64,000 nt of DNA from Scilla litardierei (GCA_030789695.1 CM061132.1:34868418-34932417); one strand, 5' to 3'. Positions 11,090 to 21,518 are shown, counted from the stretch's first letter. A program made the numbers and translations. Notes: a model not told the origin generated them from the sequence alone.

Positions 11090-11715
11090 CCTCACTGGAG
11101 GAGGAAGAGGAGCTTTGCCCTCGCCGACCGACTCCAGCACTCATAAGTCTGGGGGCAATTCCCCCAGCAGACGCGGATGCTGACCAGCCCTGAGCCGAGG
11201 AGCTCTGCCCTCGCCGACCGACTCCAGTGCTCATAAGTCTGGGGGCAATTCACCCAGCGGACGCGGATGCTGACCGGTCCTAAGCCGAGAAGCTTTGCCC
11301 TCGCCGACCGACTCCAACACTCATAAGTCTGGGGGCAATTCCCCCAGCAGGCGCGGATGCTGATCGGTCCTAAGCCGAGGAGCTTTGCCCTCGCCGACCG
11401 ACTCCAGAGCTCATAAGTCTGGGGGCGATTCCCCCAGCAGACGCGGATGCTGACCGGTCCTAAGCCGAGGAGCTTTGCCCTCGCCGACCGACTCCAGTGC
11501 TCATAAGTCTAGGAGCGATTCCCCCAGCAGGCATGGACGCCGACCGGTCCTAAGCCGAGGAGCTTTGCCCTCGCCGACCGACTCCAGAGCTCATAAGTCT
11601 GGGGGCGATTCCCCCAGCAGGCACGAACGCCGACCGGTCCTAAGCCGAGGAGCTCTGCCCTCGCTGACCGACCCCTGCGCTCATAAGTCGGGGGAGAATC
11701 CCCAACGCCGGTTTC
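11090..11715 (+). repeat. Seven-unit 90-bp tandem array, element B
   Basis: Units recur at exactly 90 bp (marker GCCCTCGCCGACCGACTCC near 11116, 11206, 11296, 11386, 11476, 11566; the last, near 11656, is diverged). Each has CTCATAAGTCTGGGGGCAAT, CCCCCAGCAG and GCTGACCGGTCCTAAGCC. The unit contains GGGGGCAAT, the same string that precedes the 3' LTR as purine tract. The array occupies the same slot as those of elements A, C and F but does not share their motif. Because 90 is a multiple of three, frames run through it on both strands; I do not call them genes. Confidence 0.93.
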
Positions 11716-12079
11716 GTCCATTCCCAAGCCAAGAACAAGGCGACAACGCAAAGCACACAAGAAATCCAAGTAAGTCGATTTCGTTTATAATAGTTAATCC
11801 GAGTACAAAAATGCATCTTATTTACAGGGGATGAAGGCGAAGGGAACACCCTACAAACAATCTACTCGCGACAAATGACCAAACAAACGCTAGATCGACA
11901 CCGACAAAGCAAAATTGGTTAACAAAAGACCCGGAGTAGGTGACCCAAGCTAACGGCCATGCAACCAGCAATTGTTGGCCGCGGGTCTGAAGGAGATGGC
12001 CAGGGATCCATTTCAAGTAGACTGGCCCAAAGCGAAGCGGATGCTTAAAAATTTTGAGGATAAGGCCAGGAGGGACGGC
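11716..12079. other. Non-coding stretch downstream of antisense gene B
   Basis: This holds the 3' side of the antisense gene, probably its 3' UTR and polyadenylation region on the minus strand. No gene is supported. Confidence 0.4.
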
Positions 12080-14134
12080 TTAGGGGGCCCGGGCTCGAGA
12101 GGACACATCCTCGGGCACTTCGCCCTGCTCGGAGCGAGGGGACTCGACTGGCGGAGGGGCTTCCCGAACGCGCTCCGCACAGTCCCGGAAGGAAGACTGG
12201 ACGACTTCGACGATCCGGGGGGCGATGATGTCTACATACTTACCGAAGGCCTCCCGGAGAACCTCGAAGATCTTCTTCCCCAGGGTCTCGACGACGCCTT
12301 TCTCCACCTCCTCCGCGAGCCGCTCCACCTGGCGCCGATCAGACAACTCCCTCTGAAGTTCCTCCCTCTCCAGGCGGAACGACTCCGCCGCTTCCTCAGC
12401 CGACTGATGAGCATCCCCCAGCTTTCCCTCGAGGTCACCCACTTGTCCCTCCAACGCAGCCATACGGAGGGTGAGGCGCCGAGACTCCATCTGGGCCTCC
12501 ATCATGGCCACCTCGGCCGCCCCGGCCCGCTCCTGAGCCCTCATGGAGGACTCCTCCAGCTCCCTCAAGCGGACGGCTCGACACTGCAACTCCACAGCGA
12601 GCGCTGAACCCTGAAAAGACGAGACATGGGCTAAGAAGAGGATAAAGAGAAAGAGAGGAAAGCAAGATAACCGAACCTGTTGAAGGATCCAGACCAAGGA
12701 ATCCGACATCTTGTCGGCCGGGATCTTCTTGAGGAGGCTGCGGTCCCGGGGAGGGACGGAGACCTCGGCAACCTGCTGGGCCAGGGCTCGGTCAACAAAC
12801 ATCGAACTCCCAGGGACGACAATCGAAGCCAAGTCGCTCGCCAACAAGGCCCCGACCCCTGGTGATACGGGCGAAGACGCTGCGAGGGGGGTGGCTGGCA
12901 AAGCTATCGAAGGATCCCCGGCGGTCACCACGGGAAGCGCCGAACCTGCCGGAGCGGAGGGATCCACGTCCTCCTTCCTCTTCTTTCCACTGTGGGGCTC
13001 CGAAGGCGCCGGAGGGGAACGCTTCCGCCTCGCACCGTCCTCGCCTCCCGGAAGGCCCGGAAGGGGATCTCCAGAAGAAGAGGCGGGAGGCGCGGCCACC
13101 ACCTTACCCACGGAAGGCTCGGCTCGGCGCACTTCCTCCTCGACGGTCCTCCGAGGCGACCTTTCTGAGGTACTACCTCGGCTCCGAGCGGCTCCACGAC
13201 GGATCAGCTCGTCGACGTCACGGACGAATTCGCGGCCGGCCATCCCTGCAAAGGAGACCGAAATCAGGATGAGTCACAGGGCGATCCGGGGATGAAAAAG
13301 CGACCTACCCGGAGACCACAAGACGGCCTTCAGGAGTAGATCGTCCAGCAAAGACCAAATGGACTTCATTTCCAAAGGAAGAGCCAACAGAAGCGCAGCG
13401 GCTGCCCGGTCGGCATCTGAGAGAACTAACGACGGGCGAGGATGGACAGAACTGCCCCAGCTTGTTAGAATCTGGGCCTCACCCAAGAAGACCACGAAAA
13501 CATAATCCAAGTTCCAATCCCCTGACCAGCGGGGTAACCCGATCAGGCATTCCCTCCTCGAACGAGCTCGGAGTAGCAGCCATGACCCTGGACCGACCGT
13601 CTGGACCTGGTAAAAGTGGAAGAGAAGGGGAAGAGTCGGCTCCAGACCACGGGTACAGCAGAGCGTTACGAAGCCCGTCAGTACCGCGATCGAACACGGG
13701 GCGAACTGACACAGGGACACTGTGAAATGTTCCATGACCTGGATGAAGAAGGGATGGAGCGGGGAGCGAAGACCCAGGCGGAACATCTCGACGTAGACGC
13801 CGACCTTATTGCCCCTCGGAAGGCAAACCCGCTCGTCGACAAATGGAACCCGAACCTCGTATGGGAAGCAGAGATATCTTTCCCGGATCTCCGCGGCCAC
13901 CGAAGGAGGGGTCCTCGACGGCGTACGGAGGACAACCGGGGGCACATTAAGCCGTACGGCAGCCGACGCCACGTCATCACGGGCGAAGTCTGGAAAAAGT
14001 TTCTCCTTCCCCTTATCCTGAAGAGAACGACTCCCGGCGGGGGAACCTGATCCCCCTAGCCGGAGCTCACCCCGCCTGGACTCCGAAGGATCCCTTGCCC
14101 TTTGACCAGAACCGCCTATCCTAAGGGCAGCCAT
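12080..14134 (-). CDS. Intact three-exon antisense gene of element B (Transposase_28-like, 641 aa)
   Basis: Exons are 14134-13309, 13245-12677 and 12610-12080, with GT-AG introns of 63 nt (13308-13246, phase 1) and 66 nt (12676-12611, phase 0). Joined lengths give one open frame of 642 codons including the stop. Exon 1 carries the Transposase_28-like domain: VGVYVEMFRLGLRSPLHPFF, CSIAVLTGFVTLCC, then LPLLFHFYQV and an SLLDD stretch. Exon 2 is rich in proline, serine and basic patches (GKKRKEDVD could be a nuclear signal). Exon 3 is a long heptad-rich coiled coil. The family function is unknown. The 66-nt intron is in frame, so it can pass unnoticed as coding. Homologues in A and C share the exon phases. 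Confidence 0.8.
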
Positions 14135-14756
14135 AAGGTGAAAGCGAGAGAGGAATTACCTTTTTTCGACTGGTCTGGAGAAGGCAAGGAAGCGAAGGCG
14201 ACAGGAAACTCCGACTTGTGGAAAGCTTTGAATACCGGGAGAAGCAAGAGAGAAATGGAGATCAACGCGGCTGAGGATTTTATATACCGGGCGCAAGGGT
14301 GAATTCGAAGCGGCTAACAAGAACGCGTGGCAGGCTTCGAATAACTGGCGGCGTTTCGAAACCAGCGCCAGTCGAAGTCCAATCGATCCGCCTCATCATG
14401 ACCCGCATTTATGGCCTCGCCTCGATTGAAGCGCCGCTCGGAATCCCAGGAGACACAACGGGCGATCTGAGCGAGCCGGGGCTGATCGACCCCACCAATG
14501 GCGGCTCACGAACCCTTCGGCTTCTCGAACTTAAGGCGACTCCGCGAACGGCGGGATAGGCTGGCCGCTACACGTGGCAGCATCCGAAGGCCGACGACGC
14601 TTCGGGACCCGCGCCTTAAAAGTATCGAACGGGCCAACTCATGATGACGACTAATAAATGAGTCGGCATCGACTGGCGAGCTCGTCAAAAACGGCAGAGG
14701 TCACATCGGTCGAGCCGAACCGGCCGAGGCCGATCAACCCGACCGATGGGGGCAAT
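14135..14756. other. Upstream region of antisense gene B and polypurine tract
   Basis: Presumed promoter and leader of the antisense gene; TTATATACC-like bases near 14280 on the plus strand could be its TATA region read on the minus strand. The stretch ends in GATGGGGGCAAT (14745-14756), the plus-strand priming tract of the retrotransposon. No other gene is seen. Confidence 0.5.
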
Positions 14757-15720
14757 TGTTACGCCTATTTGACCGAGACCCATAAAGCACGAGCCCAAGA
14801 GCCCGACTACTGGTCAAAAGCCCATCGGCGTCCTCAAAGCCCATTCGACAAAGGCCCTACAAGGGACCTTCTCGAACGTCGATCCGACCCGGCCCCAATA
14901 ACCCGTTGGTCGCCCGCCCACTCCTGCGAAAACCACTCCCCCGGACGCGCGACCACTAAATAGCGATAATGGGGAGGTGCTGACATGGCGGAGAGAGCGG
15001 CGGCGAGGGGGGGACTGATGGGGCACGATCAATGGCGGGCGTGGGACGTGGGCCGGAGGCAATCAAGCGGGAGCTCTATAAAAGGGCCAAGAAGACGACG
15101 AAGAAAGGGACCGCATCTCAGGTAACTAAACCTAAGGTACTCTATCAACGACCTCGTTCCCCCAATTCATCTCCTTCCTCCCCCGCTCGCGCCGAGAGAC
15201 GCCGTCACGATCTCCTCACGAGTCGGACCATCTCCGCCGGGCCTCCTTTCTCAGATCTCTATCTGACTTAGGCATCGGAGGGGATTTGGCCGGAACCAAG
15301 GTCCGGCCCCCTGACGAGCGTTCTCGTCTGCGCAGGTGGACAGCAGATCAACGGGCCGAGACTACCCCTCGCCCCTCTCCGACCACTCGATCAACCAGAC
15401 AGCGAGGCTTCCCCTCACCGTCAGCCTGCCGTGGCCGAGCACACCCTACCGAGGCCGAGCGTCCTAATCGGGTCCGAGACTCTCCCTCGCCACCCGTCGG
15501 CCGTGCATCTACCCGGGCGACTGAGGCTACCCCTCATCCCCCTACCAGCCGAGGCCGAGCGCACCCGTCCGAGGCCGAGCGTCTCAACCAGGGCCGAGGC
15601 TTCCCCTCGCCCCTTCTGCACCGATTCGAAGCCCCCCGAGGGACCCAAAGCGGGCCCCTTGACCACGTTGACCGGGCTCTCCACGGTCAACGCATTGTAG
15701 TGAGAAAACACTCTGAAACA
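14757..15720 (+). repeat. 3' LTR of element B
   Basis: 964 bp, nearly identical to the 5' LTR, ending at TCTGAAACA. It is followed directly by the duplicated target AGGCG. Confidence 0.93.
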
Positions 15721-15725
15721 AGGCG

Positions 15726-15862
15726 AATGCAGTTGAATCATTGAATTTTGACATTCAATCTATATTTAGTGTAAGCAACATTGCCCGTCGTGAAGCAAAA
15801 CAGAAAATGGGAACAAAGATTTAGCTTTTTTTAAATAGACGAGCATCACGGCGACTACTCAC
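15726..15862 (-). other. Start of intron 1 of the Lunapark-like gene
   Basis: The donor GTGAGTAG (minus strand, 15862 downward) follows the exon. The 137 bp down to the element B duplication are ordinary AT-rich intron. Element B then occupies the intron; no second exon was found further left in the window. Confidence 0.6.
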
Positions 15863-16141
15863 CTCGACGATCCCAGCGAGAACGATGATGTTCCTGGCGA
15901 GCTTCTTCGATCTGAAAGCCCTCCGCTTCATCCTGGCATGAACGGCGGCCTCCTCTTTCGACAGATGCTGCAGCTTCTTCTCATAATCCTCGCTCCTCGA
16001 TCCGAAAATCCCTCTCCAGATCCTCGACAAGATTCCTCTCTGCTTCTTCGCAGCCGCCGCCGCCGGCGAAGCCGGGGCATCCGCTTCCTTTCCCTGATCG
16101 GCCGCGGGATTCGCCGGATCATCTCCCGCCGCCTCCGCCAT
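15863..16141 (-). CDS. Lunapark-like protein, exon 1 (93 codons, partial gene)
   Basis: The exon starts at ATG 16141 with an acidic/alanine-rich N-terminus, then RGILSRIWRGIFGSRSEDYE, KLQHLSKEEAAVHARMKRR and LARNIIVLAGIVE. This order (basic RxWxxxF stretch, FEKxLxxLSKEE, RMKRR, start of a hydrophobic segment) is that of plant Lunapark homologues such as the Arabidopsis At2g24330 type, which shape three-way junctions of the ER network. The exon is exactly 93 codons and ends in a strong donor (GAG|GTGAGT) at the expected start of the first transmembrane segment. The remaining exons (second membrane span, zinc-finger domain) must lie left of this window or be lost, because the intron now holds element B and possibly A. 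Identification is from memory of the family. Confidence 0.7.
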
Positions 16142-16560
16142 TTCCTAAACCCAAGCCAAAGAAATCGAATGAATATATCACAAAACCACGAGACATTGAT
16201 CAGATCTGGAAAGATCCAAGAAGACAACGCACCGATCGTCGAAATTGATCGGATCTCGACGGAGAGATAGATGTATAAGAAGCTTCTGCTGCTTCTTTTG
16301 CTCTGTTCTTAAAGCTTCCTTCCTTTTTTATTTGAAGGAGAGAGCGTACGAGTTCGCTCGAACAAAAATGCAATCGAGAACGAAATGAAGAAAGAACGGG
16401 AAAAAAAAACTGGTTCCCTTTTCGAACGGGCTTTTTAGGAATGGATCTGCAAAAGCCCGCGGAATTTTATTTCTGTTAACGAATGGAGTCACGCTGACAT
16501 GTGGGGCCCAACACCTGGTCTTGTATTAAATTTTAAAATGCCCTGCTTTTCTGTAACCTA
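16142..16560 (-). promoter_or_regulatory. 5' UTR and proximal promoter of the Lunapark-like gene
   Basis: Upstream of the ATG on the minus strand the sequence is rich in pyrimidine and GAAG tracts typical of a plant 5' leader. A TTATACATC-like element lies near 16270-16280. I cannot fix the transcription start. No element sequence interrupts this region. Confidence 0.4.
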
Positions 16561-16964
16561 AAGATGAAGCTTTGTTTACTGAGACAGAAAGTAATGGTGA
16601 TGAACTTTTGTTGTTAGGGGGAACTCCGAGAAACGCGGGCCGCACGGGACGGAGCGGGCCGGGCCCCAACGGGGAAATGGGTGCGAGCGATCGTTTTCGT
16701 CGGCTTGTTTGGGGGCGCCGGGTCCACACGGGCCCGGGTTGGGTCCATGTGGGTAACGCGCGTGGCTCAGTCGGTTGTGTTAGGTGGTGTTGTAATTGGC
16801 ATTGCTGCTGGAGGTAGGAGTGGGGCTCACGGGTGTGTCCATTTGGCAAAATTTTATTTATTTTTTCATTTTTCACCCCCTCTTTTGGTAACACAGCCTG
16901 TATGCATTGTTTCCTTAGTTCGATCTATCAATGAGTCAGAGACGGCCAGCATTCTTTTCTATTA
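16561..16964. other. GC-rich intergenic DNA, no gene recognised
   Basis: A short GC-rich block (16620-16830) carries open frames of 80-120 codons on both strands, but with no recognisable domain and no clear start or splice context. It may be upstream promoter or CpG-rich DNA of the host gene. I support no gene. Confidence 0.35.
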
Positions 16965-17540
16965 GGGCATATTCTTTTACAAGAAAGTTGCTCCAAATTC
17001 TTCAAAATTTCACTATTCCTACACTCCAATTTTTTTCCCGCAGCCTGTTCTTTTGGGCAACTTGAGATTTTGAATTCCCATCCTAGGTGTCGCATAGCAG
17101 AGCGATTCTTGGGAGGGTTTTGTAATCCATCAATTTTGAGCTGGTCTTTAGATATAGTTTTTTTAAATCTGTTTCGCTGCAGCCAAGGGAAAAGGGGTGG
17201 GGCCCCCTCTATGCACACATTCGCTTAAACATTTTGCACACAATTAAATGTTTTAAGTTTTACTTAGTTTGTATATTAATTAATTATTTTAGTTTTTAGT
17301 ATTTAGTTTAGTTTTAAATAGCACAAATTAAATTCGGTTGAACCCCACATCACTTTCCACCTCCAACTTTCAACAACCAAAAGAACACACTACACGGAGT
17401 GGGACCCACCTCAACTTTCCAACTCCACAATCCAACCCCACTTTCCAACAAAAGAACACACTACACAATAATTTCTCTCTTATCAAATTCCACACTTTCT
17501 CAACTTTCCCGATTATACTTTCTTGCAAAAGAACAGGCCC
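16965..17540. mobile_element. PIF/Harbinger (Tourist-like) MITE with TTA duplication
   Basis: The 576-bp non-coding element has imperfect terminal inverted repeats: GGGCATATTCTTTTACAAG at the left and the complement of CTTGCAAAAGAACAGGCCC at the right (19 bases, three mismatches). It is flanked on both sides by TTA (16962-16964 and 17541-17543). A GGGC...TTC-type end plus a TTA target is characteristic of PIF/Harbinger MITEs. Subterminal copies of the GTTCTTTTG/CAAAAGAAC motif occur near 17046, 17378 and 17449. It encodes no transposase. Confidence 0.8.
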
Positions 17541-17621
17541 TTACTATCGATTGACTCATGTATAAATCTCATCCATACTTGGTATCAGTTAACTAAATCA
17601 GATTGCTTTCAAGATGGCTGT

Positions 17622-17978
17622 TGTTACAACCTAAAGATCGTGATACTCCGACCTTCCATCTAAGCCAGCCAGACACACAGCCAGCTCGCCCCTCCGTTCC
17701 AACCTCGCAGGTTAATCACTCGTTCCCCCTAGCCCGCTCGTCGCCCATCAACCCTGAAGTCCGACTCGACTAGTGGGAAGGGCGCACTTCGCCTCGAACC
17801 TCGCCGGTTGGGCGCCCGCTTCCCTTCGAGCCCTCCAGGCGTACAACTGGATCGTCCGTCATCTACTGAGAGCGACCAAGTTACTCATGTGTAGCCTCGC
17901 TCCTCAGACGCACCTCGACGACCCTTTGGCACATCGGACACGACAAACAACCTAGTATAAGGACGCTACTGACACTTC
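17622..17978 (+). mobile_element. Tat solo LTR, left part (interrupted)
   Basis: Starts TGTTACAACCTAAAGATCGT like the F-family LTRs and runs to CTACTGACACTTC. It then breaks into unrelated copia sequence and resumes near 27170 with CACCGCTCGACAACCTGAC. Its 5-bp duplication GCTGT is at 17617-17621 and, after the right part, at 27875-27879. There is no internal region, so it is a solo LTR left by recombination between LTRs. Confidence 0.85.
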
Positions 17979-18422
17979 TATTGAGTATTGGTGTTTCATA
18001 TCAATCTTATTTTGATGATGATCACAACATTATGTTGTTGCTAATGACTCTCATGTTTTAGTCTCTCAGTTTTATCTCAAGAATATCTTTCTTGGCGACT
18101 AATCACTTGGTGCAAAGATGGACATCAAGTGGAGAAGAGCCAAAGCTTAGCCTCAAGGAGTGCCAAAGCTTGGAGATGATGGAGAGCAATCAAGGCATCA
18201 AGATTGAAGACTTGGACTATAAGAAAAGCATTGTAATCCATGTAATTTACTTTATTGCTTTCTCTCTCTTTTGAGTCTAGGGTTAATGTAATACCTTGTT
18301 AGATGGTTTACTCATTCATGCATATGCATATAACCATCTTAGTGAGCCTTAGAGTTATCATAAAATCCAACCCAATAGGTTCACTCTGTCCAAAGACTCA
18401 TTTGGAGTCTCTGGCTTTCCGT

Positions 18423-18931
18423 CAGTCGCCTGCTGAAGGAAACACAGTGGACTGGGTGATTTCCAGTCGCCTGTAGATCCTTCTACAGTCGCCTGACATG
18501 CACAGCTCAAGTCAACATTTCAATTGACTCAAACTTGAGCTTTACGCACAGTCGTCTGTTTGTATTATTACAGTCGCCTGGAGATTGGTCATCAGTCACC
18601 TGTATAGCGTAAGTGCATTCTATGCATCTCTCTGTTGTTTCTCCATCTTATACAGCAAACGACTGATTAAGGTTTTACAGTCGCCTGACTAATAGACAGT
18701 CGACTGTATTATTGACATCAGTCGCCTGTGCGTTTAACTGGAGAAAGAGTGCAGCTCTCTGTTTCGATCCATCCCCTGCAGCAGTCGCCTGCTGAAGGAT
18801 TTACAGTCGCCTGTCCTGTTTGTCAGTCGACTGTATTGACTTCATCAGTCGACTGCCCTGGCTCAGATTATAGCCGTTGGATATTTTCTAGCCGTTGATC
18901 AGTCGACTGTCTTTTTATCAACAGTTGACTG
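18423..18931. repeat. Cluster of 16 palindrome-like decamers CAGTCGNCTG
   Basis: CAGTCGCCTG occurs at 18423, 18463, 18486, 18571, 18678, 18719, 18782 and 18803. The perfect palindrome CAGTCGACTG occurs at 18697, 18823, 18846 and 18900. Near matches are at 18445, 18549, 18593 and 18922. Spacing is irregular (about 20-110 bp), so this is not a simple tandem repeat. Confidence 0.9.
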
Positions 18932-19299
18932 TTCCTGTCGTTTTCACCCAGTTTCTAGATGTTGTTGAATTCTTTCTTTGGCTGTTTCTTTGGGTTTTGG
19001 GGCTTGATATGGGTTTCCTATATATTTGAGTTTGATGCCATCACTTGAGAACCCTTGACAACACTTGATAACTCTTGACTCTATAGAAAATCTCAAGAGA
19101 TCTATAAGCAACTCTCAAGCTCCCTCATTTCCCTCAATTGAGCATTCATCTATCTTCATGCATTGAAGTCTAGCTCAAGAGAAATCATCCAAGTGCTCTC
19201 AAGCATATCACAGCACTTGGAGATCCTTCCATGCCTTGCATCCATTCATGAGCAAGCATCTCAAGGCATAGGTAAGAGTATTTATTTTACTTGGTGTAA

Positions 19300-19610
19300 T
19301 TTGTGTCTCTAATTCTCTTTTTGGGAATTAGAACTTTCTCTCTTTGTGGGAGGTTGTCTCTTTGTGGGAGGTTGTCTCTTTGTGGGATTTAGGTAACTCT
19401 CTTTGTGGGAGTAACTCTCTTTGTGGGAGTGTAGTGTCCTAGTGTAGGGCTAACCCTAATTCTCTGAGTGGGAGTAAGTGATACTCTGTGTGGGAGTCTT
19501 GATCCTCGTGTAGGATTGGTTGGGTCCTTGTGTAGGGCATAAATCCTCTTTGTGGTGTATCTCCTTGTGAGATTTGTATTCACTTCTCTGTGTGGGAATA
19601 TAGTGAATAT
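19300..19610 (+). repeat. Degenerate short tandem repeats in the SIRE-like LTR
   Basis: Repeated variants of TCTCTTTGTGGGAGG, TCTGTGTGGGAGT and CTTGTGTAGGG, each about 15-20 bp, occur head to tail. They are low-complexity LTR sequence with no gene. Confidence 0.7.
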
Positions 19611-19814
19611 TGGTGTGGCTGGATGTACCCAAGTTTGGGGAATCAGGGTAAAACTGTGTGTTTGCGTTTGGATTGAGTGTGCCTTTTAATTCCTCTTGCA
19701 TTTATAATTTCGCATTTGCAAGTTAAATTTTAATTGGACAATTTTATTGCCATTACACTATTCACCCCCCTCTAGTGTGTGTTGTTAGCAGTGCAAGGGT
19801 AAGGCGATCCTTAG

Positions 19815-21518
19815 TGTTGGATCCTGTGGATGGCAAGCAACACTAGAAGGGGGGTTGAATAGTGTTGTTCAAATAATAAAACTTTTTCGCTCAACGATAT
19901 TAACACAAATAAACTCCTTCTAACGTTGCCTAAGAAACCAAGTAGAGTGATCTACGCTTGGTTCTTAATCAATAATATAATTTTAAAGTGCACAAAGAAA
20001 TTTCACAGCAGGTAGTCGACTCCTTATGAGCAGTAGTCGACTCCCAGAGAATATGTGAGAACAAATAAGATTACAAGTATGAATTTCAGCGAATAGAGAT
20101 AAAATTGATCTTTGCAGTAAATAGAAGATATAAATGAAAAGATAATCAAACACAGATCAACAATCGCAAACAAAAAGGATTTTATCCTGGTTCCCCGCAA
20201 CCCGGGTACGTCCAGTCCCCGACCAATCCGGTACGAGATTTCCACTATCTGCCTTGGCAAATACAAGCACCTAACTTCACTCGTTAGGATTTCCAACGAC
20301 CTGGCCTTGACCAGGATTTCCGATCACAACACCTAGACTTGTCTAGGGTTTACCCTTGCCTCACAAACCGAGGACTTTACAACTGGCAACAACTAGACTT
20401 GTCTAGTGTTCCAACAATCAACACAATAAGAGATTTGTCCAATACTCTACAATAAGTGATAGAGATTGGTAAATACACCCGATTCTATAGCCAATCAAAA
20501 GATAGACAATTTGTGTAGTGGCTTAATAGAATGATAGTCTAGATCACACAAAGATACGAGATAAGTTCTTTGTGATCTAGAGCTTTTTCAAAAATCCTTC
20601 AAATAAAATTAGAGAGAAATGATAGAAAGGATTTTGAAAAACAATTTAGCCAATAAAAAATAATGGTATGATCTTCAAAAAAGAATGAGAAAATATTTGC
20701 AAGATCAAAACAGAAATTAAACTGGCTAGAAAAATTAGAGAGCTTTAATTCAAGAGAGCTTTCACGAATTTTGATTTTCAATGTTGTTGTGTTTTTCACA
20801 AAAGAATTTAGCTCTATTTATAGGGAAAACTGAGATTTGAATTTCAAATTTCGTTTGACTTTTGTCCCAAAAATTTCGGAGTAAATTGCTCAAAAGATTT
20901 TAAAATTCAAATTCAAAACGTCTGAAAATTTCCAGCTGGTAGTCGACTCCCTCATATAGGTAGTCGACTCCCAGAGGGATCTAGGAGATTTTCATCCCTG
21001 ACAGGTAGTCGACTCCCTACTTTTGGTAGTCGACTCCCAGAGGAGTTTTTCCTGCAGTTCTTCTAGTCAAATAGGTAGTTAGCTCCAGGGTGCGTGGAGT
21101 TTCACTACGAGAATTATGAAGTGACTAAAAAAGCTCTTGAAAACTATTTTGAAGATAGTTAAAACTATTTTCTAAATCATTTGTGTGTGTGTTGTCTATT
21201 TGATATGGCTTTGACAAATACCCTAAAAGACACGACACACTCACACTAGACTCTGAACATGTCTTCGGAAGTTTTGGTCAACTTGATGAAGTGAAGGCAA
21301 GCTTCTCTTTGTGCTCCTTGTTCTGTTTGAGCTTGAGCTTCATCACTTGAGTTTAGTCATGTTCGTCTTTGTCTTGGAGCGTTGAAGTGTGCTTCTTGGA
21401 GTATAAGTAGAGCTTCACGAAATCTGCACACTTTTAAGTGTAGTGTAGTTAGTACACTAAGCATTCATTTGGTGTGCTCATCATCAAAATCACTTGGGGT
21501 GGAATTCAATTTCCATCA
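19815..21518 (-). repeat. 3' LTR of the copia element (in element orientation)
   Basis: Read on the minus strand it starts TGATGGAAATTG and ends GGATCCAACA. It contains six copies of the AGTCGACT core (GGTAGTCGACTCC on the plus strand near 20011, 20938, 20959, 21004 and 21025, and a variant near 20032). Confidence 0.9.

Larger units (their letters stand above)
8226..15720 (+). mobile_element. Complete non-autonomous Tat-type Ty3/gypsy element B
   Basis: The 7495-bp element is bounded by perfect 5-bp duplications AGGCG (8221-8225 and 15721-15725). Order: 5' LTR, primer-binding site, gag, 90-bp tandem array, intact antisense gene, purine tract, 3' LTR. There is no protease, reverse transcriptase, RNase H or integrase, and the space between gag and array is too short to hold them. 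It must therefore depend on enzymes from a relative. The two LTRs differ by about eight substitutions plus single-base length changes in G or C runs (my count), so the insertion is young. It lies in what is probably intron 1 of the Lunapark-like gene. Confidence 0.93.
17979..19814 (+). mobile_element. SIRE-like Ty1/copia solo LTR (plus orientation), interrupted at its end
   Basis: About 1.84 kb from TATTGAGTATTGGTGTTTCA to GGCGATCCTTA; its last base is at 27164, beyond the inner element. It aligns in reverse with the inner copia LTR: a TTTTGATGATGA stretch near the start and a CCCCCCTCTAGTG block near the end. It is flanked by ACTTC (17974-17978) and ACTTT (27165-27169), a diverged duplication. 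Between 18423 and 18931 it carries a dense cluster of CAGTCGCCTG/CAGTCGACTG motifs. At 19330-19560 it holds many short degenerate repeats of CTCTTTGTGGGAG type. The first base pair is TA instead of TG, so the left edge is less certain than the right. Confidence 0.7.

Noticed and set aside
12711..13295. Plus-strand frames of 136-194 codons
   Set aside because: They are shadows of the spliced antisense gene of element B; splice sites and coiled coil support only the minus strand.
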